A stretch of 64,000 nt of DNA from Druceiella hillmani (Eukaryota; Arthropoda; Insecta; Lepidoptera; Hepialidae), in assembly GCA_039881145.1 (NCBI GenBank), contig JAYKKI010000160.1:1-64000 (forward strand), read 5' to 3'. Made by a program: the position numbers and the translations under genes. Below, in pieces: positions 1 through 11,984 of the stretch (position 1 is its first letter; each line of letters starts with the position of its first letter). The notes beneath the pieces were generated by a model. It ran no database searches. It was not told the DNA's origin and was given only the letters and a program-made list of their open reading frames with translations.

Positions 1-1540
1 GGCCCACGGAAAATTTCTCTGCTGTATATTTACAACATGTCAGAAAATTTTTTTTCAGTAAGGAATGCTTTGTTGAGGACTCTTTTATATAATGAAAGAT
101 ATAGTAAAATATAATGAAAGATATTCATTTTTTTTCTAATATAATTTATGGTCAACTTAGAAAATAGTTCTTCAACACAATATTTTAAATATATAAAAAA
201 ATTTAAAATAGTAATTTTCAGGAATTGAAATCGGTAAATTTTACAGGGTAATTCATCTGAAAGGCATTCATGTTTGAGAAGACACACGGAAAATCACGCT
301 GGGATATAGTAGTGGCATACAAGTCAATTTCTTTCTGTGAGAAAGCTTTCAATGGAATAAACTTTTTCAAAAATAGTAAAATATATTTTTTTACGATACT
401 AATCTTCTGTCGGCTTAAAATATAGTTCAATAACAAAATATTTTTAGTATTAAAAAATGAAGAATTAATGGTTTATAGACTTTAAAATAATTCAGGTAAT
501 GAATTCAAACTTTTAGGAATTAGAATTCCGAAATATTACTAAATGATTAATCGGAAATATATTCATGTTTGTGACGTCACACAGAAGATCACTAAGTGAT
601 ACATTCATTTCTTGCCAGTCATTTTTGTTAATTAAAAAATATTCATAGAAAGGATGAATTCCCAAATATAGTAAAAGATATTCCTTTTTCCAAATAAATT
701 CTATTGTCCACTAAGAAATCAGTTCGGTAGAAAAATGTTTTTATCTCATTATAAGTAATTTAAAAAATACTACATATAATATTATCAATTGAATTCACAT
801 ATTTAGGAAATCAAATTTGGAATTTTTACAAAATAATTAATCGGAAAGGCATTCATGATTGAAAAGACACAGGGAAATTCACTCTTTTATTTATTTTATG
901 TCCTTGCCAGTGATATTTTTCTGCAGGAAAATTTTCATTGTAATAAGATTTTTTTTAAAATAGTGAAAGATAATTTTTTTCTGATATAATCTTCTGCCGA
1001 CTTAGAAAATAGGTCGATAAAAAATGATTTATTATAATAATAATATTGATATGAGTAATGGTATTAATGCTTGTAATCATTCCGAATTTTAATTCCTAAA
1101 ATTGTAAATTACAATTTTAGGAATTAAAATTCGGAAATGTTGCAAAATGAAAAATCTACTGAAAAACACTATTATATATCAATAATCTGACAGTATATTT
1201 TTTTATTAATTATTTTAATGTATATTATGAATTTTCATTTAAAATGTGTTTTGGACAATATGGATTTGGTAAATTTTTTTTTTAAATTAAAAATGTTATT
1301 GAAAATATTAGTTTTGACACGTAAAATTTTACTAATGAAACTAAATTCAATGTAATTAAAATGATTAATTGTTACAATATGAATGTTGGAAAAATTAATT
1401 TATATTCAAAAAGATGCTCGGAAAAAGACGCCCTCTATAATATAATAAATGTTACTAGTAATTTTTTCCAATAATACAATTGTCATTCAAATGAACTTTT
1501 TGTTAATATTCTGAAAGCTATTTTTATTTTTTGATAAAGT
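1..1540 (+). repeat. Head segment: end of a B6-type block
   Basis: This segment precedes the first block anchor and equals 42303-43842, the terminal part of block B6 in the next cycle. It starts with the subtype marked CTCTGCTGTATATTTA at base 17. Related subtypes occur at 20843 (B3) and 33383 (B5). It holds the monomer subtypes that lead into the anchor, plus the palindrome at 1080-1136. There is no gene. Confidence 0.8.
1080..1136. repeat. Perfect palindrome, 28-bp arms with 1-nt centre
   Basis: The left arm (1080-1107) is the exact reverse complement of 1109-1136, centred on A1108. The right arm is normal monomer text (TTAGGAATTAAAATTCGGAA box). The left arm is an inverted copy of it that replaces expected sequence. 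In DNA or RNA it would form a cruciform or hairpin. Confidence 0.9.
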
Positions 1541-4500
1541 CTTCTATGGATTTAGACAGCAAAGCTGTAATCAGTTATCTTTAATTAAAACGAATTCATT
1601 CTACACTTAAACTATTTTAGGAAATTAACCCAAAATGGGTTTAAATTAGGAAATATCACAAAATGATTAAAAGGAAATACGTTCATTATTGAGAAGACAC
1701 ACTTAAAATCCGTCTTTGATATGATGATCACTTGCCAGTCGTTTGTTTTCACTCAGAAACTTTTTGTTCAAATAATATTTTCGTAAATATAGTAAAAGAT
1801 GTTTATTTTAAGCAGTATTAAATCTACTGTCTACATAGAAAATAGTTCGATGTCAAAATGTGTTTAATATATATTAAAAACTTGACAGTAAATTTTTTCA
1901 GTAAGAAAATTTTCATTTTTAAAATTTTCAGAAATTATATTTTTGCAAGTATAGCGGAAGATATTTCGTTTTTCAGACTAATGTCAATTTAAAAATGTCT
2001 CCGTATGATGTTGATTTTAAATGAAATAATGGTTTCTGGGACATAAAATATTTCAGGAAGTGAAATCATATTTAGGGCAATAAATTTTGAATTGTTACAT
2101 TACGTTTTTTCGAAATACGCTTTACATTTAACAGTAGTCAAGCAATACCACCCTGTTATTTAATAAAGAATTTCCAGTAATTTTTCTCCTTAGTAAATTT
2201 TCAATGAAATTCTCTCTTTGTAAATATTCTAAAAGATTCTTTATTTTTCAAGGATAGTCTTCTCTCGATTTAGAAAAGTAAACTATATTAAAATATCTAT
2301 AATTTAAAAAAAAAACATTTGTTTTAGTCCTAAAATATTTCACCAAGTTAACTCATATTTAAAGAAATAGAGTAAGGAATTGTCACAAAATAATTAAAAG
2401 AGAAGCACATTCATATCTAAGAAAACCCACGGAAAATCACTTTGTGATATAAAAACAACCTGCGAGTAATCATATTTAATAAAAAAAATTTCATGGCAGT
2501 ATTACAGTAAGTAAATCCCAGTAAATTCGTTTTCAGTAAACAAATTTTCATTGAAATAATATTTTTCTAAACAGAGTAAAAATATTTTTTTGTTAATCTA
2601 CTGACGATTAGTAATTTTTTTCAGTATTCACTTTTTCATTGGAATATTTTTTTGCAATTAAAATAAACGTCATTTCTTTTTTCAAATATAGTCTACTATA
2701 GACTTAGAAAGGAGCTCGATAAAGAAATGTACTTTTTTAAATTTTGAAAAATTATTTGTTCTTTTCACGTGAAATATTCACGAAATTAATTCACAAATTT
2801 AATAATATTAATTCGAAATTAGGTCCCACGAAAATCATATATTTATATGTTATAAATAAGCCAGAAATTCTATTCAGTAAGAAAACTTTTATTTGAAACT
2901 CTTGGTAAATATAATAACAAATTTTTCTTTGAAACATAACGTGCTATAGACTTCAAATATAGTTCGATGACAAAATGTTTTCAATATAAATAATTATGAA
3001 TATTGATAAATATTATATATTTCAGGAAATGAATTCTCAATTTACGAAATAAAATTTGCAATTTTTACAAAATGATTAATTGAAAACGTATAAATGTTTG
3101 AGAAGAGCCAGGAAAAATAACTCTGTGATATATGAATGACATGCCAGTAAATTAACTTTCAGTGAGAAAATTTTATCCGAATAATATTTTTGTAAATATA
3201 GTAAGAGATTTTTCTTTTTCACATGAATAATATTCGCTATAAATTATTCGCTTTTTAATTGGAATAATTTCTTTAGAAACAAAGTAAACGACGTTTCTTT
3301 TTTTAAATATAGTATACTATTGACTTAGAAAAAAGCTCGATAATAAAATGTTTTTTTTTAAATTTAAAAATTAATTGTTCTTTTCACGTGAAATATTTCA
3401 GGAAATTAATTCACAATTTTATTAATATTAATTCGGAATTAAGACCCAGGGAAAATCACATTATTATGTATTAATAATAAGCCAGTAAATTCTTTTTAGT
3501 TAGGAAATTTTCATTGTGAAACCCTTTTGGTAAATATAATAAAAGAATTTTCTTTGAAATGTAATTTACTATCAACTTAGAATATAGTTCGATGAAAAAA
3601 TGTTTTCAAAATAATTCATTACAAAAGTATTGGCTTTTGACAAATATACTATGTCAGGATATGAATTCTCAACTTTTGCGTATTAAAATTTGGAATTTTT
3701 GCAATACGCATTCTTGTTTTAGAAGACACACTGAAAATAACTCTGTGATGTATTAATGACTTACTAGTAAATTCTTTTACTTTAAAAAATCATTTCAATG
3801 ATATTTTTATAAATATAGAAAATATATTTTTGTAAATAATTTTTTCTGTCAATTTAGAAAATAGGTCGATAACAAAATGTTTTTAATATGAAAAAGGTTC
3901 CATTTGTTTTTATATTTTTTCATGACACATACCGTATATCAAGAAACCAATTCGAATTTTTAAAAATTAAAATTCAGAATTTTTACATTGTAATTAATCG
4001 GAAACGCATTGATATTTGAGAAGATTCAGGGAAAGTAACTCTTTGATATATTAAAGACATGCAAATAAATACTTGTTTTGTAAGAAAATTGTCATTGAAA
4101 TAATTTTTTGTAAACAAATATATTTCCTTTGTACAGACATAATCTTCTAATGGCTCGATAACATAATGTATTTAATATTATAAAAATAAAAAAGTAAGGG
4201 TTTCTTACCTTTATAATATATCTGAAAATTAATTCAAGTTTTTATTAGTTTAAATTCGGAATTTTACAAATAGATTAAAAGAAAATATAAATCGATATTG
4301 AGAATACTCACGAAACATCACTATGCAATATATTATTAACATGTCAGTGAATTCTTTTTCAGAAGAAAATTTTCATTGTAATAATATTATTGTAAATGTA
4401 GTAAGAGAGATTTCTTTTGTTTCAAAAAGAATCTAAGTCAAGAGGACTTTGAAAATAGATCCATTACAAATTGTTTTCGATAAAAAAAATTAAATAAAGT

Positions 4501-4745
4501 TATGTTATTGACCGTTATTATATTTGAGGAAAATAATTGTTATTTTAGGAATTAAAATTCGTATTTGTTGCAAAATTATTAATCGAAAAGCGCATTCATA
4601 TTTTAGATGCCCCGAGAAAAATTAGGTATTCTCTGATATATGAGTAATTTGGCAGTCAATTTTTTTTCACTGAGGGAATTTTCATTGAAAATATTTTTTT
4701 GCAAATATTATAGTACACTGTAGATCAATAATATATAAAAATAAT

Positions 4746-4803
4746 CAATATGTTCATATTGGTTTTTTTATATTAATTACCAATATGTTCTATATTGGTT
4801 TTC
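4746..4803 (+). repeat. Short direct duplication, period 35 bp
   Basis: CAATATGTTCATATTGGTTT at 4746 recurs at 4781 as CAATATGTTCTATATTGGTT. Each copy is itself a small dyad (CCAATATG...CATATTGG). The counterpart is at 47048-47105. Confidence 0.78.
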
Positions 4804-6411
4804 GGCATATAAAAACTACAGGAAATTAAACCACTGTTTAGAGAAATTAATTAGGAATTGTCGTAATATGATTATTCTAAAAGCACATTTATGTTTAACA
4901 AAACCTACCGAAAATCACTCTGACATGATTTCCAGTAACTCTTTTCCAATTATAAGTTTTGTCATTTAAAAAGGTTTTTTTAAAATTCTAGAACATAACA
5001 GGTTTTTCAAGTATAGTCTTCGGTCGATTTAGAAAAGAATCTTGCAATAAAATATTTTTAATTTTCAAAATAAAATAAAACTTTTTTCACACTTTAAATA
5101 TTTCAGGAAATTAATACATTTCTTCGGAATTAAAATTAGGAAATATCACAAAATGATTAATCAAAAAGCCCCTTCATATTTTAAAAACCAATGAAAAATC
5201 ACTCTGGGATATATTAATAATTTGAAAGTAGTTTCTTTTTCAGTAAGATAATTTTTATTCAAAATACGTTTTTTCAAATAACAACAGTCAATGATATTCC
5301 TTCTTTCCGAAGTCTACGGTCGATTTAGAAATATCTATGTAATAAGTTGATTTTAAATAGAAAACAGTACAGAATATAACGATTTTTGGAGCATCAAATA
5401 TTTCGTCAAATGAAACCATATTTTAGTGAAACAAATTAATAATTTTCATATTACGAATATTAGAAAAGCGCATTTATATTTAACAAGACCCACGGAAAAT
5501 CACTCCGTAATATAATTAAGATTTTCTAGTAATATTTTTCTAATAATAAATTTTTCATTCAAATTATCACTTGATAATAACCTAAAAGATATTTTGTCTT
5601 ATAATTATGGATTTCAGTTGATTTAGAAAAGAAACCTATAATTAATTAACAATAATTTTAAAAAATCTTTGTTTTGCACCTAAACTATTGCAGAAATTAA
5701 CTGATTTTTTAATTGTTTTAGAATTAAAAAAAATCTCTGCTTTTCACTTAAATTATTTGAGAAAAGAAATCATTGTTTAGAAATTAAAATAAGGAATTGT
5801 CACAAAATAATTAAAAGGAAAGTGCATTCAGATTTCTGAAGACCCACGCAAAGTCCTTCTCTGATATATAAATAATTTGGCAGTTATTTTGTCGGTAAAA
5901 AAATTTTCATTAGAATAATTTTTTTAAATTATAACCTTTCGACTAAGAAAATAGGTCGACAGCAAAATGTTTTATTTAAAAATTTTGAAAAAATATTTTT
6001 CTCACGTAAAACATTTTCAGATATAAATTCACCTTTTTAGGCATTAAACTTCCGAATTATTACAAAATTACTAATCGAAAAAGGCAATTTATGTTTGAAA
6101 AGACCCATAGAAAATCAGTCTGTGATATGTTAATAATATGACAGTAAATACATTTTCAGTAGGAAAATCTTTCTGCAAATATAGTAAAAGATATTTCTTT
6201 TTTTTGCATGTAATCTACTGTCGACTTAAAAAAGGGTTGGGTAAAAAATGTTTTTGTTTTATTATAAAAAATTCAAAAAGTATTGGTTTTCACAACTTAT
6301 ATATTTCAGAAAACGGAAATTCATTCATGTTTTAGAACACACACGGAAAATCACGCTTTGATATATTAATTGATTTACAGTAATTTTTTCACTTAACAAA
6401 ATTTTCATTGT

Positions 6412-6510
6412 ACATTTTGTTATCGAACTATTTTCTAAGTGGAGAATAGATTATATTTGAAAAGGAAAGAAATATTTTTCACTATATTTACAAAAATACT
6501 ATTGGAATGA
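6412..6510 (-). repeat. Inverted monomer segment in B1 (first)
   Basis: Inside a head-to-tail array, this stretch reads as the reverse complement of the monomer portion from TTTTCATTG...ATATTTTTGTAAATATAGT to ACTTAGAAAATAGTTCGATAACAAAATG. On the plus strand it shows CATTTTGTTATCGAACTATT and TTCACTATATTTACAAAAAT. It is flanked by forward ATTTTCATTG on the left and forward TATTATTATTGTAAGTATAA on the right. It is inherited at the same place in other blocks. Confidence 0.85.
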
Positions 6511-6892
6511 TATTATTATTGTAAGTATAATAAAATAAATTTTTCGCGATTAAAATTTAGTCAACTGTTAATTTAGAATATATCTCGGAAATGAATTGAC
6601 ACAAAATTAAAAAATTATAGAAAATAATGGTTTCGGGGCATCAAATATTTTAGGAAATGACACCATATTTCGGGGTAATAAATTAATGTCATTCATGTGA
6701 TATATTAAAAAATTTCCAGTAGTTTTTTCCAATAGTAAATTTTTAATGAATTTACCTCTTTGTTAATATTCTAAAAGATACTTTGATATATTAATTAATT
6801 ACCATTAATTTTTTGGGTAAGAAAATTTTCATTGTTCATTTTCTACAATGAAATTAATAATAATATAACATGTTCTCTGCTGAAAAAACAAC

Positions 6893-6974
6893 TTTTTTCT
6901 AAGTAGAGAACAGATTATATTTGCAAAAGGTAGAAATAACTTTCACTATATTTACAAACATATTATTTAGATGA
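6893..6974 (-). repeat. Inverted monomer segment in B1 (second)
   Basis: This is a second copy of the inverted segment in the tandemly doubled TTTAGTCAAC subtype. Plus-strand text TTTCACTATATTTACAAACA is the reverse complement of the TGT.TGTAAATATAGTGAAA box. It is preceded by a GTTCTCTGCT/AGTAGAGAAC hairpin, also seen in B6. Confidence 0.82.
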
Positions 6975-7418
6975 TATTATTATTGCGAGTATAATAAAAT
7001 ATATTCTTCCTCTATTCAAATTTAGTCAACTGTCGATTTAGAAAATATCTCGGAAATAAATTAACATAAATTTTAAAAAATTTAGAAAGTAATGAATTTG
7101 GCGTATAAAATATATTAGGAAATGAAACCATATTTCCGGGTAATGAATTAAAATCACCCATGTGATATATTAAAAAATTTCCAGTAGTTTTTTCCAATAG
7201 TAAATTTTTAATGAATTTACCTCTCTGTTAATATTTTAAAAGGTACTTGGTTTTTCGTGTATGGCGTGTATTTAGAATAATAACTCGTAATAAATTAACT
7301 ATAATTTAAAAAAAATATTTGGTTTTTACCTAAAATGTTCCAGGAAATTAACTCATTTTTAAAGAAGTAATGTAAGGAATTGTCACAAATTGACCAATCA
7401 AAAAGTACGTCCATGTTT

Positions 7419-7456
7419 GTAGTTTTCCGTGGGGTTCTCACCCCACGGAAAATTAC
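7419..7456. repeat. Near-perfect palindrome of the CCCACGG box, 17-bp arms
   Basis: Arms 7419-7435 and 7440-7456 pair at 16 of 17 positions around TCTC. The right arm is the usual CCCACGGAAAATTAC box, and the left arm is its inverted copy replacing the usual lead-in GAGAAGA. The copy at +42302 is 49721-49758. Confidence 0.88.
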
Positions 7457-8200
7457 TATGCGTATAGAGATTACTTGCCAGCAAGTTTTTCACTAAACAA
7501 TTTTTCATTGGTATAATTTTTTACAAGTAAAATAAATATTTCTTTTCTTAAACATAGTTTACTGTCTGCTTAGGAAATAGCTCCAAGAGAAAAAGGATTT
7601 TACTGTAAAAATTTTAAAAAATTAATCGCTTTTTCAAGTAAATATTTTAATAAATTTATTAGATTTTTTAGGAATTAGAATTTTGAATTATTACAAAATG
7701 ATCAGTCGAAAAACACATTCATGGTTAAGAAGACTCACGTGAAATAACTCTGTTATATTTTGATAACGTGCAAGTAAAATAATTTTAGTGTTAAAATTTC
7801 CATCGGAAAACGCTTTTTATAATTATAATAACACATTTTTTTAAAATGAATTGTACTCTCACAATAAATACAATCTTTACAAATAACTAAAAAAGTATGG
7901 GTTTTGACATAAATAAATAATATTTCAGGAATTCGGAGTTACCACAAATTGATTAAATGATAAGCGCATTCGTGTTTAAGAAGGCCTACGGAAAATCGCT
8001 CTGTAATATATTAAGAACATGCCAGTAAATCTTTTTTCAGTAGAAAGTTTTAATTGCGGTAATTTTTATAAATATCGTAAAAGACTTTTGTTTTTTTTAA
8101 TGTTTATCTACTGATGAAATGGTATATACTTTGATAGCTAATTGTTTTTATTACAAACATTTAAAAAATTAATGTTTTTTTTAGTTAAAATATTTTAGAA

Positions 8201-8248
8201 AATTAAATCATATTTTTGAGATTGAATTAAATCATATTTTGGAGATTC
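8201..8248 (+). repeat. Short direct duplication, period 24 bp
   Basis: AATTAAATCATATTTTTGAG at 8201 recurs at 8225 as AATTAAATCATATTTTGGAG. The counterpart is at 50503-50550. Confidence 0.8.
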
Positions 8249-9514
8249 AATCCTTAATTCTTTTTCAGTAAAAAAATTTTCATTGAAATAAATTTTTGTA
8301 AATATAGTAAAAGATTCTTCTATTTTTTAATTACAATCTACTGTCCATTTAGAGAATAATTCGTTTAATTAAAAAAAGTAAAGGTTTTTTCACCTTAATT
8401 TTTTTTCAGGAAATGAATTAACATTTTTAAGAATTTTAATTTGAAATTGATGCAAAATGATTATTCGAAAATTTCATTCATTTTTGAGAAGACATGCGGA
8501 AAATCACTGTTTGATACATCAATAACTTGACCGCAATTTTTTTTAGTTAATAAATTTCCATTGAAATAAGCTTTTTGTGAATAGAGTAAAAAATAATTCC
8601 TGTTTTCTGCTATAATCTACTGCCGACTCAGAAAAAAGTTCGATAACAAAATGTTTTAATGTAATATTGGTATTGATATAAGTAACGGTATTGACACATG
8701 TAATAATTCTGGAAATGAATTTACAATTTAAGGAATTAAAATTTGGAAATATTGCAAAATGAAAAATCTTCTAAAAAACGATCTAAAATATATAAATAAT
8801 TTGACTAATTTTTTACCAAGCAAATTTTCATTTAAAATGTGTTTTGGACAGTATACCTAAAGATATTTCTATATTAAAATTCAGTCAATTGTCGATTTAT
8901 AAATTATCTTGGTAATAAATTGATTTAAAATTAAATATTTTATTGAAAATAATTGTTTTTGTCACATAAAATGAAACTATGATAACTAATGAAACACACA
9001 CTAATGAAACTATATTCAAGGTAATTAAAATTATTAATTGTTACAATATGAGTATTAGTCAAATGCATTTACATCCAAAAAGACGCACGGAAAATTCCTC
9101 TATAATCTAGTAAATATCTCCAGTAATTTTTTCAAATAAACTTTTTGTTAATATTCGTAAATATATTTTGTTTTTCGATAAAGTTTTCTGCAGATTTAGA
9201 CAACAAATTTTTTCAGGAAATTCAGCCAAAATAGGTTTGAATTAGGAAATATCACAAACTGATTAAATGGAAATTTATCCATGATTGAGAAGACTCACAT
9301 ATAATCAGTCTTTGATATGTTGATTATTTGCCAGCAATTTTTTTTCACCTAAATTTTTTCATTGAAATAATATTACCGTAAATATAGTAAAAGATATAAA
9401 AAAGCACATTCATCGTGAAGACCAACGTAAAATAACTCTGTTTAACATGCCAGTAAATACTTTTTCCGCAAACTAATTTTCATTGAAATAATATTTTTCT
9501 TAATATAACAAAAG

Positions 9515-9711
9515 AGTCGTCGCCGCGATGTGTTGGGTTGATCATAAGGCCTTTGACGATACGGCGCACCGTGGGGACTCGGGTTTGATTCCTGGCCGTT
9601 CGTCGAAAGGGGCTGGACGGGTGTTATGGTTGGCTGTAAGATATTGCTCTCGTAGCAATAAGTCCGCGATATGTATCAATTAGATACAATATAGTAGATA
9701 AATAAATAAAT
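9515..9711 (+). mobile_element. tRNA-derived SINE insertion (~197 bp), copy 1
   Basis: This is a GC-rich island inside the AT-rich satellite. The 5' part looks like a tRNA-derived RNA polymerase III promoter. GGTTTGATTCC at 9582-9592 fits the B box (T-arm type), within a CTCGGG...CTGGCC context. The A box is less clear, in the CGCCGCGATGTGTTGGGTTG region. The element ends in an AATA/AAAT-type tail (about 9696-9711). Flanking AAAAGA at 9510-9515 and 9712-9717 may be a short target-site duplication, although A-rich flanks make this ambiguous. Related monomers without the insertion (near 29540-29600 and 36400-36440) show the uninterrupted site ...ATATTTTTCTAAAT.TAGT.AA.GATAT. SINEs of this kind are mobilised in trans by a LINE. 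The family name is not recognised. Confidence 0.8.
9582..9592 (+). promoter_or_regulatory. RNA polymerase III B-box-like element of the SINE
   Basis: GGTTTGATTCC agrees with the B-box consensus GGTTCGANTCC except for T in place of C at the fifth base. It sits about 67 bp from the 5' end of the element, as expected for a tRNA-like head. An identical site lies at 51884-51894. Confidence 0.6.
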
Positions 9712-11895
9712 AAAAGATATTTTTTTCACATTTAATCTACTGACGACTAGTAATTTATTCACAACTTTAATAATATTAATTCGAAATTAAGTCCCACGAA
9801 AAATCACATTGTTATATATTAATAATAAGCCAGTAAATCCTATTTAATAAGAAAATTTTCATTACAAAACTCTTTTGTTAAATATAATAAAAGATTTTTC
9901 TTTGAAACATAATGTGATATCGACTTAGAATATAGTTCGATGACAAAATGCCTTCAATATAAATAATTATGAAAAAATTGGCTTTAGACAAATATATTTC
10001 ACGAAATAAATTCTCAATTTTAGGAATAAAAATATGGAATTTTTACAAAATGATTAACAGAAAACGTATTCATGTTTGAGAAGACCCACGAAAAATAACT
10101 CTGTGGTATATTAATGACATGCCAGTAAATTCTTCTTCAGTAAGAAAATTATTGTCGGAATAATATTTTTGTAAATATAATATGGAATTTTTCTTTTTCA
10201 CATATAATTTAATGCCAACCAATAATTTTTTTTAGTATTCGCTTTTTCATTGGAATATCTTATTTTCAAATAAAATAAACGACATTTCTTTTTTCAAATA
10301 TAGTCTACTATCGACTTAGAAAACAGCTCTATAACAATTTTTTTTTTTAAATTTGAAAAAATTAATTATTCCTTTCACGTGAAATATTTCAGGAAATTAA
10401 TTCACAATTTTATTAATATTAATTCGGAATTAAGGCCCACGGAAAATCACATTGTTGTATAATAATAAGGTAAATTCTATTTTAGTAACAACATTTTCAT
10501 TGGAAAACTCTTTTGGTAAATATAATAAAATATTTTTCTTTGAAATATAATTTACTATCGACTTAGATTATAGTCTGATAACAAAATATTTTAAATTTAA
10601 TTAATAATGAAAGTATTGGCTTTTGACAAATATTATAGTTCAGGAAATTAATTCTCAATTTTACGAATCAAACTTTGGAAATTTTACAAAATGATTAATA
10701 GAAAACGTATTCATGTTTGAGCACACCTACGAAAAATAACCATGTCATTTATCAATGACATGCCAGTAAATTTTTTTTTTGTATACATTTTCATATAAAG
10801 GATATTTTTCTAAATATAATAAAAGATGTTTTTTTATAGAAAATCTAATTAGAAAATAGGTCGATAACTAAATTTTTTAATATGAAATGTTTTACATTGA
10901 TTTTTTATTGGTTTATGACACATTGTATTTCAAGAAATGAATTAGATTTTTTACAAATTAAAATACAGAATTTTTACAGAGGAATTAATCGGAAACGCAT
11001 TGATGTTTGAAAAAAACAAAGGGAAACTTACACTTTTATATATTAAGGACATGCAAATAAATACTTTTTTTGGAAGAAATTTTCATTGACATATTTTTTT
11101 AAAAAAAATAAACAAATAAATAAACAAATATATTTCTTTTTTACAAACAGAATATTCTCTCGACTTAAAAAATGGCTCGATAACAAAATACTTTTATATT
11201 ATAAATTAAAAAGTAAAGGTTTCTGAACCTTATAATATTTCTGGAACTTTTTAGTAATTTTTTATACACGTTATTAGTAAGTTATTTTTTCACCCTTATT
11301 ATAGTATAAAATAATTCTTATTTTAGCAATTAAAATTCGTATTTGTTGCAAAATTATTAATCGAAAAGCGGATTCATATTTTAAAAGCCCCGCGGAAAGC
11401 AACTCTGTGATATATTAGCAATTTGGCAGTAATTCTTTTTCCATAAAAAAAATATTTTTTTGCAAATATCAAAATATATGCCTTCCTCAAATATAATATA
11501 CTCTATCACGTATATAGTTTCTTTACTTTATCCACGGAAAATCACTCTGTGATATATTAATAATATGCCAATAAATGCATTTTCAATAGGAAATTTTTCT
11601 TTGAAATAATCTTTCTACAAATATAGTAAAATATATTTCTTTTTGTGTGTGCAATCTTCTGTCGACTTAGAAAAAGGTTCGGTAAAAAATGTTTTAATTT
11701 TATTACAAAAAATTTAAAAAGTAGTGGTTTTTTACACTTATATTATTACTGAAAATTAATTCACATTTTTAATAAATATAATTCGGAATTTTACAAAATT
11801 ATTCATCGGAAATTCACGCATGTTTTAGAACACACACGTAAAATCACGCTTTGATGTATTAATTAATTGCCCGTAATTTTTTACTTAAGAAGATT

Positions 11896-11984
11896 TTTTG
11901 TTATCGAACTATTTTCTAAGAGAATAGATTATATTTGAAAAAGAAAGAAATATTTTTCACTATATATACAAAAATATTATTTGA
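11896..11984 (-). repeat. Inverted monomer segment in B2
   Basis: TTTTGTTATCGAACTATTTT through TTTTTCACTATATATACAAA is the reverse complement of the standard monomer middle. It lies in the same subtype context as 6412-6510, just before TTTAGTCA at 12033. Confidence 0.83.

Larger units (their letters stand above)
6412..7260 (+). repeat. Tandem doubling of the TTTAGTCAAC subtype in B1
   Basis: The subtype with its inverted segment occurs at 6412-6790 and again at about 6790-7260. The two TTTAGTCAAC landmarks (6556 and 7021) are 465 bp apart. Both copies continue through TTTCCAGTAGTTTTTTCCAA to AATTTACCTCT. Other blocks have one copy. The doubling is also present at 48714-49562. Confidence 0.78.
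1541..9184 (+). repeat. Block B1 (7,644 bp)
   Basis: The block is defined from the anchor CTTCTATGGATTTAGACAGC at 1541 to the next anchor. Ordered subtype markers are: the CCCAAAATGGGT subtype at 1629; GCAAATAAATACTT at 4071; the TTTAGTCAAC subtype at 6556 and again at 7021; and the AGAGAATAATTCG subtype at 8351. The TTTAGTCAAC subtype is present twice, 465 bp apart, each preceded by an inverted monomer segment. The block lacks the CTCTGCTGTATATTTA subtype that closes B3, B5 and B6, so its 3' part is shortened. Only satellite is seen. Confidence 0.8.

Noticed and set aside
6138..6335. Small open frame of 65 codons identical at 48440-48637
   Set aside because: Exact recurrence at +42302 reflects the super-repeat. 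The peptide is low-complexity (Phe, Lys, Asn, Ser) and spans ordinary boxes.
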